Below are positions 14,986 through 23,894 of a stretch of 56,272 nt of DNA, one piece after another. Both the position numbers and the translations under genes were made by a program. Numbering within the stretch: position 1 is the stretch's first letter; every line of letters starts with the position of its first letter. Location of the stretch: positions 1 through 56,272 of the forward strand of contig JAQBQF010000364.1 in assembly GCA_028287115.1 (NCBI GenBank), written 5' to 3'. The notes under the pieces were generated by a model. That model saw only the letters and a program-made list of their open reading frames with translations. It searched no databases and had not been told where the DNA came from. This DNA comes from Myxococcales bacterium. Its GTDB lineage: Bacteria; Myxococcota_A; Polyangia; Haliangiales; Haliangiaceae.

Positions 14986-16248
14986 ATGGTTGATCAACGT
15001 AGAATCGACGATCAACATTGGGTCGATTCTGGGGTCGCCGCGAAGCACCTCGGGATCCAGCAACGGACGCTGTACGCGTACGTGAGTCGCGGTCAGGTAC
15101 GGAGCGTTCCTGGTGAGCATGGGCGCCCTCGGCTGTATTCGCTGTCGGACCTCGACCGGCTGAAAACCCGTCGCGATGCGCGGGCAGGTCACGGCGCCGT
15201 GGCAGCCGGTGCGCTCCGTTGGGGTGAGCCGGTGCTCGATTCGGCCGTCACGGCGATCACGCCTCGCGGCCCCGCGTACCGCGGGCACTACGCGCTCGAG
15301 CTCGTCGCCGACGGCGTCCGGTTCGAGAACGTCGCAGAGCTTCTATGGTCGGGTTATCTGCCGCCGACGAGAGTCAGCTGGCCGCGCATCGCCGTGCCGC
15401 TCGCGTCGATCGCGAAGCTCGTGCCGTACGGCGCCAAACCGCTCGACGTGATGCACCTGCTCGTCGAGGTCGCGGCGCTGGCGGATCCGCAACGCGCCGA
15501 CGGCCGGCCGGACGCGTTCGTCTCGCGCGCCCGGCAGCTGATCCCTCTACTCGCCGCCGCCCTCGCACCCGACTTCGCCGTCGCGACGGTGACGCGTGCG
15601 CTCGGGGCGAGCAGCGTCGCCGAGATCGTCGCACGCGCGCTCGGTCTCGATGACAACGCGGTCGGCGCTCTCGACGCGGCCCTCGTGCTGCTCGCCGATC
15701 ACGAGCTGAACGCGTCGAGCTTCACCGCGCGGGTCGCCGCTTCTACCGAAGCTGACCCGTACGCGTGTATCGGAGCGGCGCTCGCGACGGTCTCCGGGCC
15801 TCGGCACGGCTCGGCCTCCGAAACAGTCGCGCAGTTTGCCGATGAGGTCGGAGCTCCCGATCAAGCGCGAGCCACCGTGCGCGCACTCCGCAAGAAGGGC
15901 CAGGTTCCTCCCGGCTTCGGCCATCCGCTCTACCCGGCGGGCGATCCTCGCACCGCGCCGCTCTTCGACTTCGTGCGCGCGGCAATCCAGCGGTCCCGCG
16001 CACCGGCGCTCGAGCTCGGCCGGGCTCGCACGCTGCTCGCGCTCGTCGATGCGACGACCGACGCCAAGCCGAGCATCGACGTCGGAATTGCCGCGCTGAT
16101 GGCGGCACTCGGTGCGTTGCCCGCCGCCGGCCCGGGACTGTTCGCCGTCGCCCGAACGGCCGGCTGGCTCGCTCATGCAATGGAGCAACGCGCGACCGGC
16201 CATCTGCTCCGGCCGCGGGCCCGCTACACCGGGATCCCGGTCACTTAG
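14986..16248 (+). CDS. Citrate synthase-family protein with N-terminal MerR-like helix-turn-helix domain
   Basis: From ATG 14986 (AGGTGAGG just upstream) the product is 420 residues. Residues about 12-60 form a MerR-type DNA-binding domain (GVAAKHLGIQQRTLYAYVSR, then GRPRLYSLSDLDRLK). From about residue 78 a citrate synthase fold follows: AYRGHYALELVADG, SGPRHGSAS (first His), PPGFGHPLYPAGDPR (second His) and SIDVGIAALM (Asp) near the C-terminus, ending LLRPRARYTG. It is therefore either a DNA-binding enzyme or a regulator that uses a citrate synthase fold to sense oxaloacetate, acyl-CoA or citrate. The divergent plain citrate synthase next door is its likely target. Similar HTH-citrate synthases occur in actinobacteria and myxobacteria, with little experimental work that I know of. 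Confidence 0.88.
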   Translation: MVDQRRIDDQHWVDSGVAAKHLGIQQRTLYAYVSRGQVRSVPGEHGRPRLYSLSDLDRLKTRRDARAGHGAVAAGALRWGEPVLDSAVTAITPRGPAYRGHYALELVADGVRFENVAELLWSGYLPPTRVSWPRIAVPLASIAKLVPYGAKPLDVMHLLVEVAALADPQRADGRPDAFVSRARQLIPLLAAALAPDFAVATVTRALGASSVAEIVARALGLDDNAVGALDAALVLLADHELNASSFTARVAASTEADPYACIGAALATVSGPRHGSASETVAQFADEVGAPDQARATVRALRKKGQVPPGFGHPLYPAGDPRTAPLFDFVRAAIQRSRAPALELGRARTLLALVDATTDAKPSIDVGIAALMAALGALPAAGPGLFAVARTAGWLAHAMEQRATGHLLRPRARYTGIPVT

Positions 16249-16645
16249 CCGGGCTTGCGACGATTCCGCTGGGCTTGGTCGGATCGAACTCGGCCTTCGA
16301 GACCGGCAGCCCCCGCAGAACGAGCGTCAGAACCGTGCCCGGTCCGTGGACATAGGTCCGCGGGAGGAACAGGAAGTAGTTTTTCGTATCGTCTTCGGGG
16401 CCTTTGCCGTGCGCTTCGGTGGCCGGATTGCCGGTGCACATCCGCATCCGCTCACCGGGCTGGAGGACGAAGCCAGGATCGATGATCCCGAGCAACGACT
16501 TCTTGTTGGACCCACGGCGACCGACGGTCATCCCGCAGCCGCGCGTACTGAACGGCGTCTTGCCCGCATTCTCGAGAATGACCCATTCCGAGTTGAGGGC
16601 TTCCGCTGACTCCGAAGACTTGATCTCGACGAATCGGATCGCCAT
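16241..16645 (-). CDS. Small lamin-tail-like domain protein
   Basis: With the start at ATG 16645 the product is 134 residues, a single beta-sandwich with the layout of a lamin tail domain: RFVEIKSSESAEALNSEWVI (opening strands), NAGKTPFSTRGCGMTV, FVLQPGERMRMCTG and a closing LRGLPVSKAEFDP. Such domains occur in bacterial secreted or surface proteins and near nucleases, but this one has no signal peptide and stands alone, so it may be cytoplasmic. Three cysteines are present. It converges on the HTH-citrate synthase gene, overlapping by 8 bases. The longer upstream frame (to 16777) would overlap the divergent Nudix gene and is less likely. Confidence 0.7.
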   Translation of the reverse strand: MAIRFVEIKSSESAEALNSEWVILENAGKTPFSTRGCGMTVGRRGSNKKSLLGIIDPGFVLQPGERMRMCTGNPATEAHGKGPEDDTKNYFLFLPRTYVHGPGTVLTLVLRGLPVSKAEFDPTKPSGIVASPAK

Positions 16646-16739
16646 TGCGCGCGCAGCATACACGCCCAACATCGAGCGAGCCAGCGAGGGGCCGCATACG
16701 CGGTTGCAATCGGAGGCAAAGCATCGATAATTGCCCGCG

Positions 16740-17144
16740 ATGGCCAAAGAGGTGATCCGTGTCGTCGCGGCCGTCATCGAGCACGAGGGGCGCTACCTGA
16801 TCACGCAGCGCAATGCGAATGCCGTCCTCCCCTTGCTGTGGGAGTTCCCTGGAGGTCGCGTCGAGCCCGACGAAGACGAAGCCAAGGCCCTCCATCGCGA
16901 GGTCAAAGGCCGGATCGGCGTCGACGTCACGGTAGGGGCCAAGCTCGGCGAGCACCTCCACGAATACACGACGTATCAGGTCCAGCTCACGATGTACTCC
17001 TGCAAGCTTCAAGCAGAAGCGCGACCGTATCCGAAGACCGTCGCCGATCTACGATGGGTCACGTCGCGTGAATTTCTCGACTACGACTTCCCGCCCGCCG
17101 ACGAGAAGACGATGTCGAAGCTGCTCGGGCTCGTCCGAAATTAG
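16740..17144 (+). CDS. Nudix-family protein (MutT-like) with altered Nudix box
   Basis: The 134-residue product has a MutT/8-oxo-dGTPase-like layout: VVAAVIEHEGRYLITQRN, LWEFPGGRVEPDED and a C-terminal WVTSREFLDYDFPPAD, typical of MutT-type house-cleaning enzymes. The Nudix box GX5EX7REUXEEXGU is only partly kept: Gly, the first Glu and RE are present, but the EE pair that binds catalytic metal reads GR (REVKGRIGV). Loss of these residues normally abolishes hydrolysis, so the protein may bind a nucleotide without cleaving it. The reading frame is intact, so this is not a frameshift. Start at ATG 16740; an in-frame ATG three codons upstream is possible. Confidence 0.85.
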   Translation: MAKEVIRVVAAVIEHEGRYLITQRNANAVLPLLWEFPGGRVEPDEDEAKALHREVKGRIGVDVTVGAKLGEHLHEYTTYQVQLTMYSCKLQAEARPYPKTVADLRWVTSREFLDYDFPPADEKTMSKLLGLVRN

Positions 17145-17180
17145 GTCTGAGTGAGCGCTGGCTCGATCGTTTCGGTCATC

Positions 17181-17203
17181 TCGCCAAGAGTCGCCAAGAG
17201 TCG
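17181..17203. repeat. Two 10-bp tandem repeats before the GNAT gene
   Basis: TCGCCAAGAG occurs twice in tandem, followed by a further TCG, directly upstream of the GTG start at 17207. The AAGAG of the second unit could serve as a weak ribosome binding site. Confidence 0.6.
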
Positions 17204-17206
17204 TTA

Positions 17207-17983
17207 GTGCACGTTCATAGTCTCGCGCTGAAGACCGAGCTGGGCCTCGCGGCAACCCGCGGCCGCATCGTCGATCGCGGTGACTACGTCGTCGTCGAGA
17301 CCCCTGACGATCCGGGCTACTACTACGGCAACCTGCTGGTGCTGCCGGCGCCGCCGCAGGTCGGCGAGGTTGCGTTCTGGACGCGCCGCTTCGAGGAGGA
17401 GCTCGGGGCCAACCCGGCGATCCGTCACGTCACGTTCTGGTGGGACGGAATCACGGGAGATCCGGGCGCGGCAGATGAGCTCCGCGCCGCCGGCTTCAGG
17501 ATCGAGAAGAGCCTCGTGATGACCGCCGAGGCCGTTGCAGCCAGGCCGCATACCCTCGAGGTGCGCCCCCTCGCTCCTGACGAAGTCCCGGGCACCGCCG
17601 ACCTCGCGTGGATCGTCGGCGATCGACACGACGAGAGCTACCGCGCGTTCCTCGACCGCCGCGCGGCGTGGCATCAGCGCCTCGTGACGCGAGGCCTCGC
17701 GACATTCTGGGGCGCATTCGACGCGGATGCGCTCGTCGCGAGCCTTGGCCTGGTGCCGCTCGGCACCGTCGCGCGCTATCAAGACGTCCAGACTGCGCCC
17801 GATCATCGGCGCCTCGGCCTCGCAAGCGCACTGCTGGCGTCGTCGTCCCGCGCTGCGTTCGAGGCTGGTGTCGAACACGTCGTGATCATCGCGGATCCCG
17901 ACAACAAGTCAGCGCAGGTGTACGAGCGCGCCGGGTTTCGTGTCGTCGAGAAGACCGCGTCCGCGTGCCGCTATCCGGCTTAG
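17207..17983 (+). CDS. GNAT-family N-acetyltransferase
   Basis: The 258-residue product ends in a GNAT acetyltransferase domain: VQTAPDHRRLGLASALLAS (the R/QxxGxG/A acetyl-CoA loop, here RRLGLA), followed by VVIADPDNKSAQVYERAGFRVV, the usual motif B. The N-terminal half (YYGNLLVLPAPPQVGE, WDGITGDPG) resembles the degenerate first domain of two-domain GNATs. Substrate unknown. The start is a GTG. Its 3' end overlaps the convergent kinase gene by four bases. No immediate functional partner is apparent. Confidence 0.88.
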   Translation: MHVHSLALKTELGLAATRGRIVDRGDYVVVETPDDPGYYYGNLLVLPAPPQVGEVAFWTRRFEEELGANPAIRHVTFWWDGITGDPGAADELRAAGFRIEKSLVMTAEAVAARPHTLEVRPLAPDEVPGTADLAWIVGDRHDESYRAFLDRRAAWHQRLVTRGLATFWGAFDADALVASLGLVPLGTVARYQDVQTAPDHRRLGLASALLASSSRAAFEAGVEHVVIIADPDNKSAQVYERAGFRVVEKTASACRYPA

Positions 17984-19962
17984 TGGACGATCTTCGCGAT
18001 GATGATCGTGATCAGCAGCGCCGCGAATAGCGCGCCGACGAACAGCGCCGCGAGCATCCACGGCGGCAATGCCTTCGCCGGTTGCGCCGCGGCGGCCGCC
18101 CAGTCGGTCTGAGGAAAGCCCTGCCCGACCGGTGACATGAGGTTTGCCGCCGGCGACAGCTGCCCCGGATCGACGCTCGCCGACTTGCCCGCGTACGGCG
18201 AGAGTTGCGGCGATGGCAGGTGACTCGGCGCGAGGTCGGTCGAATATGGCCGGCCGCTGACGACCGGATACGGCGAGCCACCCGCCGGCGTCATCTGCGG
18301 ATAGCTCGGCGGCGGATGCTGCACCGGCTGATTCTGCGTCGGATGCTGTACCGGATGATTCTGCGTCGGTGCCAGCGGCAACACGGCTGCCTGTGTCGCG
18401 CTCTGGGATCCCGCGCGCATCACCGGCGCCAGGCCTGGGTTGCCGATCACCGGTGCCTGCACTTGAAACTGCGGCGCGTTCGGATCGATCGGAGGTCGCT
18501 TGCCGAGCTCCGTGCTCGCCATCTCGGGCGGCCTGCCTTCATGCGCGATCTGCGTCGCCATGTTCGCGAGCTCGGGGAACCGGCCCGATTGCGCAGCTCC
18601 GATCACGTTCTTCCCGTACGGCGCGGTCGGCGGAGCGGGCAACGGTGCAACCCCGCTGACCGAGCCCAGCGGAGCGCGCGTATGCGCCGCTTCGAGCTCG
18701 CGCAGCTTCTCGAGAGGGTTCGCTTCGATCCGCGTGCGCTCGGCCGGCATGTCCTCGTCTTCGCCGCTCGGTTCGCCGTCGATGTCTCCGAGTACTTGAT
18801 CGAGTGAGGAGTCGCCGGTGCCCGGGATGAGATCGCGACCAGAGAGCTCGATCGAGGCATCCTCGTGCATCGCCCGATCGGCCTTCTTCGAGCTGAGGTC
18901 GACCGTCTCGAGTCCCTTGTCGTCCTCTTCACCCCAGCCAAGGCCGCTATCGCCGGCGGCCTCGCGACCGGAGATCAGCTCGCGCATCCGCTCGCCGTGC
19001 TCTTCGATCTCCTGACTGAAGTATTGGTCGAAGAACCTGCCGACCTCGCCGGGTCCCGAGCCCTTGCCGCGATGATGCAGATATCCCTGCAGTGCATCGC
19101 CGAACGCCTCCGCGGTCGGATAGCGATCCTCTTTCGCCTTGCCCACGGCCTTCGCGATGATCTTGTCGATCGCCGGATCGACCTCGTGATTGATCGACGA
19201 CACCGGCGGCACGTTGCACTCGATGACGGCTTGATACGTCTCGTACGGCGAGTTGCGCTTGAACAGGCGCTTGCCGGTCAGCAGCTCCCAGATGATCACG
19301 CCGAGCGCGAACACGTCGGTGCGCCGATCGACGTTGTTCGCGACGCATTGCTCCGGCGACATGTACGCGAACTTGCCTTTGATCGTGCCTGCCTTCGTCT
19401 TGGTCTCTCGCATCTCGGCGCGCGCGATGCCGAAGTCGACGACCTTGACGACACCCTCGAAGCTGATCACGAGGTTCTGCGGCGAGATATCGCGATGCAC
19501 GATGTTGAGCGGCTTGCCGCTCGAGGCGCGCTCGTGTGCGTAGTGAAGACCGGCACAGGCTTGGGCGGCGATATTGAGCGTCAGCGGGATCGGGAGCTTG
19601 CCGCCGGACAGCCGCTCCTGCGCGCGCCGCACGACCATCGCGAGCGACAGACCCGCGAGGAACTCGAGCACCATGTAGTAGCGATTCTCGTGCTCGCCGA
19701 GCTCGAACGTCTGGACGACATTCGAATGGTCGAGCTGCGCCGCGAGACGCGCCTCGTCGAGGAACATCTTCACGAAGTCGGTGTCGTCCGCGAGGTGATC
19801 GTGCAGACACTTGACGACGACGTACTTCTCGAACCCGTTCGTGCCGCCGATCCGCGCGAGATAGATCTCCGCCGTTCCACCCAGGGCGAGGAGCGCCAGG
19901 ATCTCGTACTTACCGAGTCGCTTTCCGAGCAGCGACCCGGCCCCCGCCGGAATACCGGACAT
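17980..19962 (-). CDS. Hanks-type Ser/Thr protein kinase with C-terminal membrane anchor
   Basis: A 660-residue kinase. The kinase domain spans about residues 18-305: glycine loop LALGGTAEIY, Lys51 (VVVKC), HRDISPQN (156-163) with the canonical Arg-Asp pair, DFG at 176-178 and MSPEQ at 201-205. Between residues about 340 and 620 lies a long acidic then Pro/Gln-rich linker with a short repeat (HPTQNQPVQHP). A single transmembrane helix ends the protein (PWMLAALFVGALFAALLITI, about 632-655), so the kinase is tail-anchored with little outside the cell. It is the last gene before the pyrH-frr segment and stands alone. The targets are unknown. Confidence 0.93.
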   Translation of the reverse strand: MSGIPAGAGSLLGKRLGKYEILALLALGGTAEIYLARIGGTNGFEKYVVVKCLHDHLADDTDFVKMFLDEARLAAQLDHSNVVQTFELGEHENRYYMVLEFLAGLSLAMVVRRAQERLSGGKLPIPLTLNIAAQACAGLHYAHERASSGKPLNIVHRDISPQNLVISFEGVVKVVDFGIARAEMRETKTKAGTIKGKFAYMSPEQCVANNVDRRTDVFALGVIIWELLTGKRLFKRNSPYETYQAVIECNVPPVSSINHEVDPAIDKIIAKAVGKAKEDRYPTAEAFGDALQGYLHHRGKGSGPGEVGRFFDQYFSQEIEEHGERMRELISGREAAGDSGLGWGEEDDKGLETVDLSSKKADRAMHEDASIELSGRDLIPGTGDSSLDQVLGDIDGEPSGEDEDMPAERTRIEANPLEKLRELEAAHTRAPLGSVSGVAPLPAPPTAPYGKNVIGAAQSGRFPELANMATQIAHEGRPPEMASTELGKRPPIDPNAPQFQVQAPVIGNPGLAPVMRAGSQSATQAAVLPLAPTQNHPVQHPTQNQPVQHPPPSYPQMTPAGGSPYPVVSGRPYSTDLAPSHLPSPQLSPYAGKSASVDPGQLSPAANLMSPVGQGFPQTDWAAAAAQPAKALPPWMLAALFVGALFAALLITIIIAKIVH

Positions 19963-20031
19963 CGGCGAATATCATACCCTACCGTGCGCGAAAGCGCGCG
20001 GAACCGTTCAGGTCAGGGCTCGGGATAAGCC

Positions 20032-20589
20032 CTAGAGCTCCATGATCTCTTTTTCTTTGTTCTTCGCGATGTCTTCGACCTGCGCGATGTACTTGTCGGT
20101 CAGATCCTGGACGTTCTTCTCACCGTTCTTGCGCTCGTCCTCGGTGATCTGTTTGTCCTTTTCGGCATCCTTGATCATATCCATCGCATCGCGACGCGCC
20201 GAGCGCACGGCCACGCGCGCCTCTTCGGTCTGCTTGCCGACCGTCTTCGCGAGCTGATTGCGGCGCTCCTGCGTCAGTGGAGGAATCGGCAGGCGCACGA
20301 GATCTGCGTCGGCGACCGGGTTGAGCCCCAGGTCGCTCGCGCGGATCGCCTTGTCGATCACCGCGATCATGTTCTTCTCCCACGGCTTGACCGTGATCAG
20401 CCGGGCGTCGACGACCTGCACGGTCGCGACCTGATTGACCGGTGTCGGAGTGCCGTAATAGTCGACCTTGATCCCGTCGAGCATCGACGTATTCGCGCGG
20501 CCCGTGCGGATCTTCTGCAGATCGCGCTTGAAGCTGTCGACCGCCTTCTTCATGCCGTCTTCGGTGTCGTTCGTGATGTCCTTGATCAT
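20032..20589 (-). CDS. frr: Ribosome recycling factor
   Basis: RRF splits the post-termination ribosome with EF-G. The 185-residue product matches throughout: MKKAVDSFKRDLQKIRTGRA, GIKVDYYGTPTPVNQVA, IRASDLGLNP, IPPLTQERRNQLAK, ending NKEKEIMEL. The ATG is preceded by GAGGAAG at four to five bases. It follows pyrH by 8 bases on the same strand, as in most bacteria. An AGGGCT/AGCCCT inverted repeat overlaps its stop codon, but no T-run follows. Confidence 0.98.
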   Translation of the reverse strand: MIKDITNDTEDGMKKAVDSFKRDLQKIRTGRANTSMLDGIKVDYYGTPTPVNQVATVQVVDARLITVKPWEKNMIAVIDKAIRASDLGLNPVADADLVRLPIPPLTQERRNQLAKTVGKQTEEARVAVRSARRDAMDMIKDAEKDKQITEDERKNGEKNVQDLTDKYIAQVEDIAKNKEKEIMEL

Positions 20590-20597
20590 GGGCTTCC

Positions 20598-21344
20598 TCA
20601 GTTAGCGAACCGTGTCTGCTGGGTGTCCTTTACGACCCTCGTACCAACCGCGTCACCACATACAACCCGCTCGATGTTGCCACCGGTGGTCATGTTGAAC
20701 ACGACGATGCTCATCTCGTTGTCGCGGCAGAGCGCGAACGCCGTCGCGTCCATGACCTCGAGGTCCTGGCGCAGCGCGTCGGTAAACGTGACGGTCTCGT
20801 AGCGCTTCGCGTCCGAATGCTTGCGCGGATCTTTGTCGTAGATGCCGTCGACCTTGGTCGCCTTGAGCAGGATGTCCGCGCCGATCTCCATCGCGCGCAG
20901 CGCCGCCGCGGTGTCCGTCGTGAAGAACGGATTGCCGGTCCCGGCTCCGAAGATCACGACGCGTCCCTTCTCGAGGTGACGAATCGCCCGACGCCGAATG
21001 TATGGCTCCGCGAGCTGCGACATCGGGATCGCCGACTGCACGCGCGTCACCACGCCGCGGCGCTCGATGGCCTCCTGCAACGTCACGGCGTTCATCACGG
21101 TCGCCAACATGCCGACGTAGTCACCGGTCGCTCGGTCCATTCCTCGCGCCTGCTCACCTCGAAAAATATTGCCGCCGCCGACGACTACCGCAACCTGGAT
21201 CCCCATCGTCGAGACATCCGCGATCTGCGTAGCAACCATGGTCAGGACTTCGGGGTTGATCCCGTAACCCTGGTTTCCCATCAGCGCCTCGCCCGAAATC
21301 TTCAGAAGGATGCGCTTGTAAGCGGGCTTGCGTGGGTCAGCCAT
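20598..21344 (-). CDS. pyrH: UMP kinase
   Basis: PyrH phosphorylates UMP to UDP, using the amino-acid-kinase fold. From ATG 21344 the product is 248 residues: KRILLKISGEALMG, VVVGGGNIFRG, GTGNPFFTTDTAA and LKATKVDGIYDKDPRK, all diagnostic. An in-frame codon six residues upstream is possible but less usual. It is co-transcribed with frr. The usual upstream partners rpsB-tsf are on the same strand but 9.6 kb away, so this copy must have its own promoter in the 54 bases before the divergent gene at 21399 or within that gap. Confidence 0.98.
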   Translation of the reverse strand: MADPRKPAYKRILLKISGEALMGNQGYGINPEVLTMVATQIADVSTMGIQVAVVVGGGNIFRGEQARGMDRATGDYVGMLATVMNAVTLQEAIERRGVVTRVQSAIPMSQLAEPYIRRRAIRHLEKGRVVIFGAGTGNPFFTTDTAAALRAMEIGADILLKATKVDGIYDKDPRKHSDAKRYETVTFTDALRQDLEVMDATAFALCRDNEMSIVVFNMTTGGNIERVVCGDAVGTRVVKDTQQTRFAN

Positions 21345-21398
21345 GCGGCGCGACTCTATCACTCCCTTGGGCTACTCTCGGGCGCTATAGTCGTTTGG

Positions 21399-22577
21399 AT
21401 GAGGCGCCTCTGGATCGTGCTCGCGCTGCTCGGTTCGATCGGCGTCGCGCGCGCGTGGAGAGCCGACTCCGGCGTCGTATGCTGCCCGCACAAGACGCTC
21501 CTTCCGGAGCGGAACGCGATCGGGGTTCCGATCAATACCAAGGTCTGGGTCATCGGATCGGACACCGAGTCCTACGAGCTGTCGGGCGGCATCGGCCTCG
21601 TGGGTTTGCGTGAAGGTCCCCCGAGCCTCGCCTCCAAGATGATCAACCTGCCGCGGCTCGCCGCGAATCATCGGTACGCGATCGATGGAACGACAGGCAC
21701 GAGCACCGTGTTCACGACGGGCGCGAAGGCGGACCTCGAGCCACCTCTCGCACCGCATCCAAACGTGTTCATGTCGGTGCTCGACGGCCCGACCGAGGCG
21801 AAGGCGGTCACCTCGTTCGCGATGTCCGGCATCGGTCCCGATGGCGCGCTCGTTCGGATCCGCATCGATGACGGCTCGCACACGGTGGGCTTCCTGCGGT
21901 CCGGCCGTGAGCTCTCCACGTGCAATCTCGGCATCGAGATCATTCCGGGGCACGTGCAGGTCTCGGTCAGCACGCTCGATCTCGCCGGCAACGAGAGTCC
22001 GGTGGTCACGGTGCCGGTGGTCGTTTCGGTTTCGACCGATCGGCCGACCATGTCTTGTCCGCACGCGGCCGGCCCCCCGGATAGGCCGACGAGCGAGGGC
22101 ATGACGGTCCGATGTGATGGCGGAGCGACGGCCCTGTTCTTCGTCGTCGTGACGATACTCGGCGGCCTCGTCATCGCAATCGTCGCGATCGCCTTGATGC
22201 GGCGCTATCGCCGGCCCTCGGAGCCATCATCGAGCGAGCCGATCTCGCTGCTCGTCGCGGAACATGCGGCTCGATCGATCCGCAAGCGCAGCGGCATGTT
22301 CGCGGGATTCGGCCTCGCCGGTCTCGTCGCAATTCTTGCGGTCGGCATCCCCGTGTTCCCGTGGATCTTCGTGATCTGGACCGTCCCTGCCCTCCGCGGC
22401 TATCTGATCGCGCAAAGCGCACTCGGCGTCATCGAGGCGGCGGGCGCAACCGCAGAAGCAAACACGTCGACGATTACCGTCCACGCGGGTCCGCGAATCG
22501 CGCGCTTGCACCTGACCCGGTCGGAGCTCGCGGATGCGAAGCGACGTGGCGTCCCTGCCGCCTCGATGCGCGAATAG
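21399..22577 (+). CDS. Exported Ig-like/membrane protein, copy A of a paralogous pair
   Basis: A 392-residue product: signal peptide (MRRLWIVLALLGSIGVARA), a CC pair, then a Big_5/SbsA-like Ig domain start (ERNAIGVPINTKVWVIG), further beta-rich segments, and DLAGNES, a motif seen in adhesin-type repeats. A transmembrane helix (about 244-267) is followed by a cytoplasmic segment PISLLVAEHAARSIRKRSG, a helical hairpin (about 300-340) and a C-terminal domain ending ADAKRRGVPAA. The gene at 27774-28907 has the same order and many of the same short motifs (PISLLAIDHAARSV; DFAGNES; RAQRRAVPNAS), so they are paralogues. Function unknown; family not recognised. It is divergent from pyrH. Confidence 0.82.
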   Translation: MRRLWIVLALLGSIGVARAWRADSGVVCCPHKTLLPERNAIGVPINTKVWVIGSDTESYELSGGIGLVGLREGPPSLASKMINLPRLAANHRYAIDGTTGTSTVFTTGAKADLEPPLAPHPNVFMSVLDGPTEAKAVTSFAMSGIGPDGALVRIRIDDGSHTVGFLRSGRELSTCNLGIEIIPGHVQVSVSTLDLAGNESPVVTVPVVVSVSTDRPTMSCPHAAGPPDRPTSEGMTVRCDGGATALFFVVVTILGGLVIAIVAIALMRRYRRPSEPSSSEPISLLVAEHAARSIRKRSGMFAGFGLAGLVAILAVGIPVFPWIFVIWTVPALRGYLIAQSALGVIEAAGATAEANTSTITVHAGPRIARLHLTRSELADAKRRGVPAASMRE

Positions 22578-22628
22578 ATCGTCGAAAATCGCTGATCCAT
22601 CGCTTCCATCCTGCGGTACACGTCGGGG

Positions 22629-23894
22629 ATGGAACGCGACCACGTCGAGTGGCCTTTGGGACCGCATCAAGTCCAGCTCATCGGCGAGCTCGCGACGTTG
22701 ATCGCGCGTGGTGGATCGTGGCGGTTCTTGCGCGCTCCGGTCGTCGCGGCCAACGTCAGCAACTATCCGGATCCCTGGGAGGAGAGCCGTGAAGGCGTCG
22801 CGCGCGTCCTCGCTCGCACGATGTGGCACGCGTACCTCGACCTCGAGACCGTCCTCGACGATGTCCGGCAGCCCGCACATCGCGAGCGCTCGCGCTTGCG
22901 CGAGACCGAGATCGAGCTGACCCGGTTCGAGGAGACACGCGCACTGTTCACGCTGTCGGCGGTCGGCAACGACGATGTGGCCGGCTTGATCAGTCACGAG
23001 GTCGGGCGCGTGCTCGTTGGCCAGCTGACGCGCGCCGGTCATCCGTTTCGTACGACCGACGATGGTCTCCCCGAGCTCGCGATCGGCTCGATCGCGGCGG
23101 TCTACCTCGGACTCGGCATCGTCGCGGCAAACTCCGCGCACCACGATCGATCGGCCGGCGAGACGATCGGCAGGACCGCGTATCACGAGCACAAGATCTT
23201 CCGGGCCGGCGGCCTCGATGTCCGCGACCTCGCCTTCCTGCTCGCGGTCCAAGCGACCGTGCGCGACGACGTCTTGAGCGGGCTCGACACACTCCGGCCC
23301 ACGCAAGCCGATCACGTCGCAGCGTGGCGCGAGATCCTCGATGATCACGAGGACGAGCTCGTCACGATGCTCGGGCTTGGCGCCGCCGACACCGAGGTCG
23401 AGCTCTCGCGTCCGGCGACACCACGCGCGGTCGTCACGACCGGCTCGTTCGACGAGAGCAATCTCCACAAGTTCAACTACGGACGTCGCGTGTTCCGATA
23501 CGCCGAGACTCGCGGCGGCGTCGGCGCGGTGCTCGGCACGCTTGCGGGGTTCGCGGTCACGGCATTGTTGATCGGACTGTGGAGAGTCGTGACCGATACG
23601 GCCAGCGTGAGTCCGATGCTGCTGATCCCCGGACCCGTGATCGGCCTCTACGAGGGATATCGAAGAGGCCGCCGCAAGCGGCTGTTCCGCTGTGCGAGCT
23701 GCGGTGGCTTCGTGCTGGAGACCGCCGCCGAGTGCCGCCTCTGCGGCGGCCGCATCGACCGCGAGATCAAGGACCCGCGCCACCGCCTCGAGCTCGAGGA
23801 GGAGCTCGAAGAGCAAGAACGTGCAGCGGCCGCTGCCGCAGCGCTCGCGGAACCCAAGACCGCACCGCGCAGCTCGGACCTTCAAGATGGCTGA
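22629..23894 (+). CDS. Zinc-ribbon membrane protein of unknown function
   Basis: The 421-residue product has a soluble N-terminal part of about 290 residues, rich in Arg/Glu/Asp (for example WPLGPHQVQLIGELATLIAR and GRTAYHEHKIFRAGGL), two membrane segments (about 297-317 and 327-343), a zinc ribbon CASCGG...CRLCGG near residues 355-375 and a Glu-rich coiled coil at the end. No family was recognised. The ribbon suggests nucleic acid, protein or lipid-metal contacts on the cytoplasmic side. The next gene starts inside its last codons (8-base overlap), so they are coupled. Confidence 0.78.
   Translation: MERDHVEWPLGPHQVQLIGELATLIARGGSWRFLRAPVVAANVSNYPDPWEESREGVARVLARTMWHAYLDLETVLDDVRQPAHRERSRLRETEIELTRFEETRALFTLSAVGNDDVAGLISHEVGRVLVGQLTRAGHPFRTTDDGLPELAIGSIAAVYLGLGIVAANSAHHDRSAGETIGRTAYHEHKIFRAGGLDVRDLAFLLAVQATVRDDVLSGLDTLRPTQADHVAAWREILDDHEDELVTMLGLGAADTEVELSRPATPRAVVTTGSFDESNLHKFNYGRRVFRYAETRGGVGAVLGTLAGFAVTALLIGLWRVVTDTASVSPMLLIPGPVIGLYEGYRRGRRKRLFRCASCGGFVLETAAECRLCGGRIDREIKDPRHRLELEEELEEQERAAAAAAALAEPKTAPRSSDLQDG

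Noticed and set aside
20015..20033. AGGGCT/AGCCCT hairpin as the frr terminator
   Set aside because: It overlaps the frr stop codon, has a 6-bp stem and no T-run, so it is not convincing as an intrinsic terminator.
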